Positions 23,101 to 29,658 of a stretch of DNA of 64,000 nt are shown piece by piece. A program made the position numbers and the translations under genes. This DNA is from Streptomyces sp. GESEQ-4 (lineage in GTDB: Bacteria; Actinomycetota; Actinomycetes; Streptomycetales; Streptomycetaceae). The notes below the pieces were generated by a model, which saw only the letters and a program-made list of their open reading frames with translations, was not told the DNA's origin and did not search any database. The DNA is taken from NCBI RefSeq assembly GCF_017948455.1, contig NZ_JAFFSU010000034.1:1-64000 (forward strand), in the 5' to 3' direction. Within the stretch, counting starts at the first letter, position 1, and each line of letters opens with the position of its first letter.

Positions 23101-23685
23101 GCCAACGCCAGCGCCGTCGCCTTCAGCGATGACTTCACCACGCTGGCCGTCGGCGGTGTCGATGGCCACATAAGCCTCAGGTACGTGACCAGTGACGCCC
23201 CCCTCCCTGGCACCTTCAGGTATGCATCGGGCATCACCGCCCTGGCGCTCTCACCTGATGGCCGCAGCCTCGCCGTCGGGAGCGAGGACGACACGGTGCG
23301 TCTGCAGGACCTGACTACCAAAGAGACCCGGATCACCCTCACCGGCCACATGAACGGTGTGCACTCACTGGCCTTCAGCCCTGACGGGAACACTCTGGCT
23401 TCCGGCGGTACTGACGGCACAGTGCGGCTATGGGACGTGGCCACCGGCACCATCCGCACCAGCCTCACATTCACCGAGGGCATCAAGGCGCTGGCGTTCA
23501 GCCCCGACGGGCGCACTCTTGCCACGAGCAGCGAAGACACCACCGTAGAACTGCGGAAGCTAGTGTTACCGAGCCCCGCCCAAGCCATCAGCGACCTCTG
23601 TCGCGCCGTTCACCGTAACCTCACCAGGCAAGAACACATGCGCTTCAAGCTGGACCACTCATCTCGCGACGTGTGCCGGTTCTGA
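20155..23685 (+). CDS. nSTAND1 NTPase with N-terminal HTH and WD40 repeats
   Basis: The 1176-residue protein has an Xre-like helix-turn-helix (about 14-70, ITYRQMARQVEVSVSTLSRA), then a STAND P-loop NTPase beginning YRGLARFDVADAELFFGRD with Walker A GPSGSGKS (142-149) and Walker B WLVVDQFEEVF (199-209). One membrane segment lies near 515-537 (SAALAVLLVLAVTAGTIAW). About 13 WD40 repeats fill 600-1140, each with VAFSPDGRTLA and RLWD. The architecture suggests ligand-triggered oligomerisation with the propellers as sensor. In Streptomyces such proteins are common and mostly uncharacterised; some STAND relatives act in phage defence. Confidence 0.85.
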   Translation: MGRPEADLDPGLGPVQRFAFELRKLRQEAGGITYRQMARQVEVSVSTLSRAAAGEQLPSLPVALAYVRACGGDEQAWERRWREAVTEQARAADLVADETVPSPYRGLARFDVADAELFFGRDEMTDALVHAVTAHRVFAVFGPSGSGKSSLLRAGLIPRLRSLEGPHRPAAVRILTPGERPHRTHDRACVPAPSEGDTWLVVDQFEEVFTLCHDPGERAGFLARLLAAAEPTSRLRVVLGVRADFYGRCAEHRELADALREANLLVGPMSPAELREAVVRPAQAAGLIVERELTARLVEETGGEPGGLPLLSHALRETWRRRRGRALTMEAYEAAGGVHGAIAQTAEEVYTRLSADHAELARLILLRLIAPGEGSQDTRRPVDRSELDLGTAAQDDIALVLDRLAHARLLTLDDDTVDLAHEALITAWPRLSGWIEEDRERLRAHRRLTEAARAWEELGRDPGSLYRGSRLATAEGHFSGAERGLNALEHDFLTAGLTTRNQEEHAAARTARRLRRLSAALAVLLVLAVTAGTIAWQQYSSTEQQRQNAVTARQLALSRQLAAQSTALITSEPDAASLLAAHAYRASPSAEATASLFAAASLPLKSRLGGHTGWVTSVAFSPDGRTVATGSMDHTARLWDIAKGKTRVSLDHSNGLRSVAFSPDGQTLATGSVDETTRLWDVRSGKLRTTLASRNDVVSVAFSPEGKILATGEVDGVVRLWDAVTGKARGTYSGHSDAVTSVAFSPDGQTLATSSDDATTRLWDTITGRSRILPDPLDSVTSVAFSKDGRTLAGVATNRVRLWDVATGKPKRTLTGDFGDLTSVAFSPDGRSLAVGSEQGAAQLLDSATGATRTTLTGHTHAVDAVAFSPDGRTLATASRDKTARLWKVETVAPQTVLKGHTDVVTALAFSPDRRILIAADREEVRLWDVDTEKTRRTFNSGNIKRAIALSRDGRTLAVSTPEDVRLWNLASGRSRVNFLPTANASAVAFSDDFTTLAVGGVDGHISLRYVTSDAPLPGTFRYASGITALALSPDGRSLAVGSEDDTVRLQDLTTKETRITLTGHMNGVHSLAFSPDGNTLASGGTDGTVRLWDVATGTIRTSLTFTEGIKALAFSPDGRTLATSSEDTTVELRKLVLPSPAQAISDLCRAVHRNLTRQEHMRFKLDHSSRDVCRF

Positions 23686-23704
23686 TAGGGCCGGATACTT
23701 ACCC

Positions 23705-23960
23705 AGAGGCTGCGACGCTTGTTCGGCGGCGCGTCCCAGATTCCTGCGGAGCATCTCGTCGATCAGCGGCCTGTAGGGATCCAACCTGGTCGGACGCGGG
23801 GGCAGCTTCTTGCGCGGCTCAGGCCAGACCAGTCCAGTGCCTCGCGGACCCTCTGCCAGGTCACCCCGAACTTGCGCTGCAGACCGCGCATCGACATCCC
23901 GGCGCGGTGGTCCCGGCGGATCGCCGCATACAGATCGGCATTGGATTTCGACAGGCGCAT
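23705..23960 (-). pseudogene. IS21-family transposase (IstA-like) remnant, frameshifted
   Basis: The frame from 23960 reads MRLSKSNADLYAAIRRDHRA then GMSMRGLQRKFGVTW, typical of the start of IS21-type transposases. It then shifts near 23826 to WPEPRKKLPPRPTRLDPYRP and IDEMLRRNL in another frame. The catalytic core is absent. The stretch 23686-24217 otherwise has no supported gene. Confidence 0.7.
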
Positions 23961-24217
23961 CCGTGCCCCCAGCGGGAGAAGCACTGCCATCCTCCCACCA
24001 CAAGGCCCCAACCGCCCCTAAAAAACAGCGACTTCGCACTTGCCGGAACAACGGTGACATCTACGCTCAACCACAAAACGACGCTACGACTCACCGACAG
24101 AGCCAATGGATGACGAACTGTGCCCATTCCACGGCAAACTCCTTCTCGGTTGAGGTGTAAAGGGGCTGGCGCAGCGCACTGACATGCCGCCGGGCCAGGG
24201 GGGTCAGAACCAGGCGT

Positions 24218-25672
24218 TTACGCCTGTTGGAAACGCGGGGGCAGCAGGCCATCGCCCGGCCAGAGGTCCTGCTCGGCAACGAGGCCGGCGAGGAACTTGG
24301 CGACCTCGGCCAGGACAGCGGCGCGCTCCGTCGGCCCGTAAGTGGTCGACTGGTCGGCTGCGGCGTCGTAGGCGCGCACGTGGCTGTTCGGGCCGGCGAT
24401 GATGAGGGCGCGCGCGGCATCGGGGAGGCCGAGGCTGAGGGCGTCGCACTCCCTGGCGTGTACGAGTTGCACGAGGTCGGTGGTGACCTTCTCCCAGTCG
24501 CCGACCGTCGGCCAGTCGGCGCCGCCGCCCAGTTCGTGAGTGAGGGTGGAAAGCGGGATGATCTCGCCCGGCGTGCGTCCCCGGGTGAGGCGGTCGTGGA
24601 TCCGGGCGCCGTCGGGCTGTTGCACCTGGGGGTGGAGCAGGGAAGCGGCGGCGACCACGGTGGTGTTGATCTCCTGGGCGCCATCGCCGGGGTAGTACGG
24701 CTCGTGCGCGAAGAGCAGGTAGACGTCCGTGGTGCGGACTGCGTCGTCGGGCTGGGTTTGCGTCATGGGGCGGAATCCCTTCAGCGGTGAAGTGTCGAAT
24801 GTGGGCGAAGGTGTTGGCCGTGCCGCTGGTTCGAAGCCGGGCGGGAGCGGGCCCAACGGGCCTTCGCCACCGCAGGGCTGGTCGGCCTCGCCGGAAGCCG
24901 ACTCGGCGCGGGTGCGCTCCAGGATCTGGGCGACTTGGTCGGCGAGCTGGACCATCAGCCGTTCCCGGTCGATGAGTCGCGCCGAGGCCGAGCGGGTGTC
25001 CTGGTTCTGGAGCAGGTCGGCGGCGTCCCACAGCAGGTTGTGGCCGATCTCGGCCGAGCGGCGCAGGTCGTAGCGGTCGCTGCCGGCGGCGGCCTGGACG
25101 ATGTAGGTGTGCAGGACGGCGAGGCGCTGCAGGTAGCGGCAGGCGCGGGCGTCTTCGACGCTGCGAACGTGGTCGCGGGCTCGGGCGTCCAAGCGGCCGG
25201 GCAGGTGCTCGGCGAGCAGCGGCGCGAGCAGCATCGCCGGCAGCGCGACGTCGGCGGGTACGCCGTGGCTCATGGCGAACAGTCCGGGGAGCAGGCTGAC
25301 GAGCGCGACGGCAGCGGCGGTGAACCGCAGGGAACCGGGGACGGTGTCCAGGGCGATGCGCTGGGCGGGGCGCCTGGTCAGCCACCGCAGGGCCAGACGC
25401 TGGGTGCAGGTGGGGGCCGGGGTCAGTACCCCGACCTGATGGGGGACTTCGGGCGGCGTGCCGTCGCCGGGGACGGTCCACGCGAGCCAGCCCCACGGGG
25501 TGCGCTCGTGCACGAGCACGGGTTCGCACGCGATCGAGCAGGTGTGGTCGCGGACGTGGCCGGTGCGCAGGGCACGGGAGCGTTCCTTCTCCCACCGGCC
25601 CGGGTCGAGGGTGAAGGGCTGTGCATGGTGCGCGGCCGCGGTCGGCGGCGGTGTGCGGAGCGTGTCTCTCAC
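24218..25672 (-). CDS. Membrane-associated hypothetical protein, 484 aa
   Basis: No family recognised. A GTG at 25672 overlaps the stop of the upstream gene by 4 bp, which indicates translational coupling. Two hydrophobic segments near residues 110-145 (FTAAAVALVSLLPGLFAMSH and LPAMLLAPLLAEHL) suggest a membrane hairpin. A helical region follows (LRRSAEIGHNLLWDAADLLQ), then a linker and a C-terminal domain with TTDVYLLFAHEPYYPGD. An internal ATG at 24765 with a good GAAGGGA site 8 nt upstream could also produce the C-terminal domain alone. Its partner is the duplicated winged-helix protein. Confidence 0.6.
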   Translation of the reverse strand: MRDTLRTPPPTAAAHHAQPFTLDPGRWEKERSRALRTGHVRDHTCSIACEPVLVHERTPWGWLAWTVPGDGTPPEVPHQVGVLTPAPTCTQRLALRWLTRRPAQRIALDTVPGSLRFTAAAVALVSLLPGLFAMSHGVPADVALPAMLLAPLLAEHLPGRLDARARDHVRSVEDARACRYLQRLAVLHTYIVQAAAGSDRYDLRRSAEIGHNLLWDAADLLQNQDTRSASARLIDRERLMVQLADQVAQILERTRAESASGEADQPCGGEGPLGPLPPGFEPAARPTPSPTFDTSPLKGFRPMTQTQPDDAVRTTDVYLLFAHEPYYPGDGAQEINTTVVAAASLLHPQVQQPDGARIHDRLTRGRTPGEIIPLSTLTHELGGGADWPTVGDWEKVTTDLVQLVHARECDALSLGLPDAARALIIAGPNSHVRAYDAAADQSTTYGPTERAAVLAEVAKFLAGLVAEQDLWPGDGLLPPRFQQA

Positions 25673-27105
25673 AGGCTGCTTCCTTCCAGTTGGTCGAAAG
25701 ATATGGAGGCGCATGTGGTGCATGTGGTGCAGCGGCCGTCGCCGTCGGGGTGGGCACGCCGGGGGGTGGGGCCGGGGCAGGTGCGGCACGGCGGCCAGCC
25801 GAGGCAGGCCGGGCAGAGGGCTTCGCCGGGGGCGGTTCCGGGCCGGCCGCAGCCAGCACATTCGACGAGGGCCCGGTAGGTCAGGGCCTCGCTCACCGTG
25901 CGTGCCGCCGCGGACCTCGCCGATCGCGGCGGCAGCTCGTCCCACGCAGGCGTGTCGTGGTGGTCGGCCACGGTGGCGGGTGGTGGGTAGGCCTGGGCGG
26001 CGCGGAGGCGGGCGGCGATGATCGCGCCGACGGTGGTGCGGACCGGCTGTGGCAGGGGGCGGTCGCTGATGACGTGCTGGAGCTGCTCCCGCGTCCAGCC
26101 GGCGTCCAGCATCGCGGTGACGGTCCGGCCCTGCTCGGTGAGGACCTGGTCGGTCAGCAGCAGCTCGGGGCGTCGGGCGCCGATCGCCAGCAGCAGGTGG
26201 ACGCCTGGTTCGAGATCTGCGGGCGCCGGTGCGGTCGGTGCCGTCCGCGGCGCCGGCGGCGCCTCGCGGCGCGGTCGCGCTGCGAGGGCGCCGGGAGGGA
26301 GGGGTCTGGTCTTCTGCTGAGTGGTCTTCTTTCTGTTGGTGTTCTTAGTGGACCGATCAGCCAACGTAGGGTCATCCACTGGTGGAAAACCCGACTCTGG
26401 CCCGGACCTGGTGTTTTGCAGGGCGGGCAGATCGGTGATGAAGTAGGCGGCCGCGCCGAGGGTGCCGTCGGGGGCGCGCTCGCGTTCACGGACGAGGAAG
26501 CCGTGCTTCTCCAGTTCCTTCAGCCCGCTCTTGACGGCTGACTCGCCGTCGCGGCCGCGGCGGGCGATGTCGGTGACGGTCATCCGCCAGCCCTCCCGGT
26601 GGGTGGAGAGCAGTCCGAACAGTCCCTTGGCCTTGAAGGACAGCTGGGCGTCGCGGAACAGTGCGTTGGCGATCTGCGTGAACTGATCACCAGCCATCAC
26701 ACCCCGGCGGATCCCCGCCCCGAACCCGCCAGCCGCCTCGGTCTCGGGGGCCGTGACCACCACGTCGGCTTCGATCAGCGCGATGTCCAGGGTCGCCGGG
26801 CGGTCGGTGATGCAGTAGACGATTTCGCCGAGGGTGCCGTCCGGGCGGCGCAGGCGTTCACGGATCAGGTAGCCGTGCGCCTCCAGCTCCTTCAGGGCGG
26901 TGCGGACCGCTTCCCGTCCGTCCGGACCCAGGCGCACGAGGTCGGCGATCGTCACCTGCCAACCGGTGCGGTGCGTACTGACGTACCCGAAGATCCCCTT
27001 CGCCTTGAACGACAAATGGGCGTCGCGGAACAACGCGTTGGCGATCTGCGTGAACTGGTCACCAGCCATCACACCCCGGCGGATCCCCGCCCCGAAGCGG
27101 CTCAC
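25669..27105 (-). CDS. Tandem winged-helix protein, possible replication or transfer regulator
   Basis: The 478-residue protein begins with two copies of one module: FGAGIRRGVMAGDQFTQIAN (4-23) and the same 20 residues again near 128, each followed by ALFRDA.LSFKAKG, a winged-helix body and PDGTLG, ITD. Proteins starting like this are annotated in Streptomyces as helix-turn-helix or replication-initiator-like. The middle is disordered; a third helical region (LTEQGRTVTAMLDAGWTREQ) and a Cys-rich C-terminus (CAGCG, CPACL, CRTC, CTTCTTC) follow, probably a zinc ribbon. The start is a GTG. It faces away from the repeat-rich region at 27.1-27.8 kb, which may be its target. Confidence 0.6.
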   Translation of the reverse strand: MSRFGAGIRRGVMAGDQFTQIANALFRDAHLSFKAKGIFGYVSTHRTGWQVTIADLVRLGPDGREAVRTALKELEAHGYLIRERLRRPDGTLGEIVYCITDRPATLDIALIEADVVVTAPETEAAGGFGAGIRRGVMAGDQFTQIANALFRDAQLSFKAKGLFGLLSTHREGWRMTVTDIARRGRDGESAVKSGLKELEKHGFLVRERERAPDGTLGAAAYFITDLPALQNTRSGPESGFPPVDDPTLADRSTKNTNRKKTTQQKTRPLPPGALAARPRREAPPAPRTAPTAPAPADLEPGVHLLLAIGARRPELLLTDQVLTEQGRTVTAMLDAGWTREQLQHVISDRPLPQPVRTTVGAIIAARLRAAQAYPPPATVADHHDTPAWDELPPRSARSAAARTVSEALTYRALVECAGCGRPGTAPGEALCPACLGWPPCRTCPGPTPRRAHPDGDGRCTTCTTCASISFDQLEGSSL

Positions 27106-27358
27106 CGTCGTGCCCCCGACGACGGCTGCGCCCGGTGGCCACGGCGGCGCACCGGACTCGCCGAGGTGGGGCGGCCGGTGATCCTGGGCGTGGAGGCGGG
27201 CGTGTGTTCCATGCCGTCAGCTCACCGGCCGACCCCGACCAGGCTGACGGCCACCAGCCCCGACCATCGGTCACGATCCGGCAACGCAGCCGTCTAGCTG
27301 CCGTGGTCGGGCTCATGGTCGGGCCGACCACGCGGGGTCAGACCCGGCGGGCACGCGG

Positions 27359-28255
27359 TGCGCAGCCCGATTGCGCAGCCCCGGACAGGAGGTGCGCAAT
27401 CGGGCTGCGCAACTGGTCGAGGGTCGTGCGCAGTCGGGTGGCGCCAAGCGGCTGCGCAGTCCGCCCGAGGGTTCCTGATGTTCTCGTGCGCAGATTCGGA
27501 TGGCGCACTGCGCAGACTCCACCGCCGTCCCGGGCGGATGCCGTCTGCGCATCGTTGTGCGGGTCCGACAGCCGCGCGGCATGAAGACCACGCAGCGATC
27601 GCCGGCAGTAGGGCTCGTGCCGGACAGGGTGAGCCGGTCGCCAACTCGCGGCTGCCCCGTGGTTGGGGTCATGGTCGGGCCGACCATGACCCCAACCACA
27701 GCCTTCGTGTCCCCATCGTGACCGTGGTCGGGGGTTCGTGGTCGGTGGTCGGGTCGGGGTCGACGGGTTTTCTCAAGGTCAGCAACATCCGTTCTGACCT
27801 GGGAGTTTGACCATGTCTCCTGGCAAGCAGGCCTCGGAGAACGAGGCCGCTGCTCCGATGGCGGCCGGCGCCCGGCTGGAAGCGATGCGGCGCCGCGTCC
27901 GTCTTTCGCGCCTGGCGTTCTGGACCGCCATCGCGGCCGGCCCGATCGCCCTGGGCGTCACCGTCACCTCCACCCCGACCACAGTCGAGGCGGCCACCCC
28001 GGCCAAGCCCACCGCCGTGCGCACGACCGCACACGACGCCGACCCGTCCGGCCTTGCGCAGTTGTTCGTCAGCGCGTGGTTGCGCAGCAGCGCGGATGAC
28101 GCGACGAGTGCGCAGGCCCGGCTTGCGCAGTCGATGGCACCGGACGTCGACCTGCCGGACCCGGCCGCGGATGCGCAGTCCACGCCTGAGTCCGTGATGG
28201 CGGTGCGCAGTGCGCAGCGCGAGGACGGTGCGTGGTCGGTGACGGTGGCTGCGCA
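27359..28255. repeat. TGCGCA cluster with 19-bp inverted repeat
   Basis: TGCGCA occurs 18 times between 27359 and 28255, half in non-coding DNA and half within the 5' part of the transfer gene. A 19-bp sequence at 27359-27377 (TGCGCAGCCCGATTGCGCA) is repeated exactly in inverted orientation at 27393-27411. Several non-coding copies extend to TGCGCA.TCGG. This is candidate DNA for binding an initiator, relaxase or regulator; no gene is supported in 27106-27812. Confidence 0.6.
27659..27699. repeat. 41-bp near-perfect palindrome
   Basis: Two 20-bp arms (27659-27678 and 27680-27699) are exact reverse complements around a single G. The core TCATGGTCGGGCCGACCA recurs at 27313-27330. It lies about 110 bp ahead of the first transfer gene and is a good candidate operator. 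Confidence 0.65.
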
Positions 28256-28745
28256 ATACGGCGACGGCGCGGTGCGCTACTACGCGGTGCCGGTGGCCGC
28301 CGGTCGCTCAGGCGCCTCGTTCACGGTGACCGGTGCACCGGGCGTGGTGGCCGGCCCCGCCCGGGCCGAGGTGCCGACGTCGTCGTACGGCGTGAGTGTC
28401 CCGGAGGGCGATCTGTCGTCCGCGCTCGGGGAGTTCCTCGCCGCCTACCTCACCGGTACCGGAGAGGTGGACCGCTATCTCGCACCCGGCGTGCAGCTCA
28501 CCGCCGTCTCCCCCGCCCCGTACACGTCGGTCGCGGTGCAGCAGGTCTCCGCCGTCGAGGAGGCCGCGGCCGCCGAGCAGGTGCCGGCCGACGGCACGAC
28601 GGTCCGCGTCCTGGCCCACGTGGAAGCCCGGGACGCCGGCGGGCGGTGGCCGCTGGCGTACGAGCTCGCGCTCACGGCCCGCTCGGGCCGGTGGGAAGTC
28701 GCCGCGCTTGAGTCCGGCACCACTCAGACCGGGGGTGCCCGGTGA
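27813..28745 (+). CDS. TcpC-like conjugal transfer protein (VirB8-type)
   Basis: The 310-residue protein has a cytoplasmic basic N-terminus, one membrane segment (LAFWTAIAAGPIALGVTV, about 33-52) and two extracytoplasmic NTF2-like halves, the layout of TcpC/VirB8 subunits that scaffold type IV transfer channels. The region LAQLFVSAWL near 77 and LSSALGEFLAAYLTGTGEV near 197 starts each half. I chose the ATG at 27813 (GGGAG 7 nt upstream) over a TTG two codons earlier. It is the first gene of the transfer operon and overlaps the next by 4 bp. Confidence 0.72.
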   Translation: MSPGKQASENEAAAPMAAGARLEAMRRRVRLSRLAFWTAIAAGPIALGVTVTSTPTTVEAATPAKPTAVRTTAHDADPSGLAQLFVSAWLRSSADDATSAQARLAQSMAPDVDLPDPAADAQSTPESVMAVRSAQREDGAWSVTVAAQYGDGAVRYYAVPVAAGRSGASFTVTGAPGVVAGPARAEVPTSSYGVSVPEGDLSSALGEFLAAYLTGTGEVDRYLAPGVQLTAVSPAPYTSVAVQQVSAVEEAAAAEQVPADGTTVRVLAHVEARDAGGRWPLAYELALTARSGRWEVAALESGTTQTGGAR

Positions 28746-29083
28746 ACGCCGCGAACAGCCTGATGCTCGCCGGGCAGCTGGACGACCTCGGCGACAGCTG
28801 GATCACCATGTTCAAGGACTGGGCGACCAAGGGCCTGCAGGCCGGACTGCTCGTCCTCGTCGTCGTCATCATGATCCAGAAGTTCAGCCTCAAGGCGGGG
28901 ATCGGCGCCCTGTTGCTGATGATCATTGCTCTGGGGTTGTACAACTCCCGCGAGGACCTCTCGGACATGTTCGAGGACGAGGTCAAGAACCCGGCCAAGG
29001 GTGCGCCCGCTGTCCCCGGTATCGAGCGCGGTTTTGATCCGGCTCTGCGGGAGCACTCCGCCGGCGCGGGAGGCTGGCTGTGA
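28742..29083 (+). CDS. Small membrane protein of the transfer operon, 113 aa
   Basis: The GTG start overlaps the previous stop. Two adjacent hydrophobic segments (GLQAGLLVLVVVIMI and AGIGALLLMIIALGL, about 35-70) are followed by an acidic tail. Size and position, between VirB8-like and PrgI-like genes, suit a VirB2/TrbC-like or channel subunit, but there is no diagnostic motif. Confidence 0.6.
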   Translation: MNAANSLMLAGQLDDLGDSWITMFKDWATKGLQAGLLVLVVVIMIQKFSLKAGIGALLLMIIALGLYNSREDLSDMFEDEVKNPAKGAPAVPGIERGFDPALREHSAGAGGWL

Positions 29084-29658
29084 GCGCGGCCGCCGCTGGG
29101 CGGGTCGGGCGCTTCTACACCGCGGCCCGTCGCCATCCCTGGGTGCTGGGCAAGGTCGCGGACTGGAAGATCCCTCTCGGCCCGTATACGCCTGCGCAGA
29201 TCGCGGTCGCCGTCGGCGGCGGCTTCCTTCTGGTCAAGACCATCAGCTGGTGGTCGATGCTGGGGCCGGTCCCGATCGCGGCGTGGCTGCTGGCGATCTG
29301 GGCGGTTCGCCGTCCGAAGATCCGGGGCCGTGCCCCGATGCAAGCCGCTGTGGGCTGGGTGCTGCTGGGCTGGCAGCCGAAGGGTGGGCGGATCGGCGGG
29401 CGGGCCGCCCGCGACCGCGCGCCCCATCCGTTGCTCGGCGGCTTCACGATCGAGGACGCGCCCAGCCCCGCGCCGGCAGCCACGCCGTCCCGTCCAGCTC
29501 AGCGGCGCACCTGGCGGGGGCCGCACCTGATCCCCGCCGCTGCTCGCACGTCCACGCCTCACCGCGCGGAGCCGGGCGCTCCCGCGGCGCCGGTGGGGCC
29601 GGTGTCGGGTGTTCAGCAGCTGCTTTCACTCACCTCACAGGGCGGAGGTGCGAGGTGA
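29080..29658 (+). CDS. TcpE/PrgI-like membrane protein, 192 aa
   Basis: The GTG start overlaps the previous stop. Two membrane segments (IAVAVGGGFLLVKTISWW and LGPVPIAAWLLAIWAV, residues about 42-78) follow the motif IPLGPYTPAQI, and the protein ends with a Pro/Ala-rich disordered tail. Small two-helix proteins directly before the VirB4-type ATPase belong to the PrgI/TcpE class of channel subunits. The gene overlaps the ATPase gene by 4 bp. Confidence 0.65.
   Translation: MSAAAAGRVGRFYTAARRHPWVLGKVADWKIPLGPYTPAQIAVAVGGGFLLVKTISWWSMLGPVPIAAWLLAIWAVRRPKIRGRAPMQAAVGWVLLGWQPKGGRIGGRAARDRAPHPLLGGFTIEDAPSPAPAATPSRPAQRRTWRGPHLIPAAARTSTPHRAEPGAPAAPVGPVSGVQQLLSLTSQGGGAR

Noticed and set aside
21547..23588. 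Two long antisense frames opposite the WD40 region
   Set aside because: They arise from the periodic WD40 repeats read in reverse and contain no recognisable domains.
24091..24204. Minus-strand peptide ending LPLYTSTEKEFAVEWAQF-like as a transposase tail
   Set aside because: Too short and no match to a transposase family that I can defend.
27135..27805. Several small frames in the repeat-rich region before the transfer operon
   Set aside because: They follow the repeats, lack ribosome-binding sites and have no protein-like conservation pattern; the region is better read as a cis-acting element.
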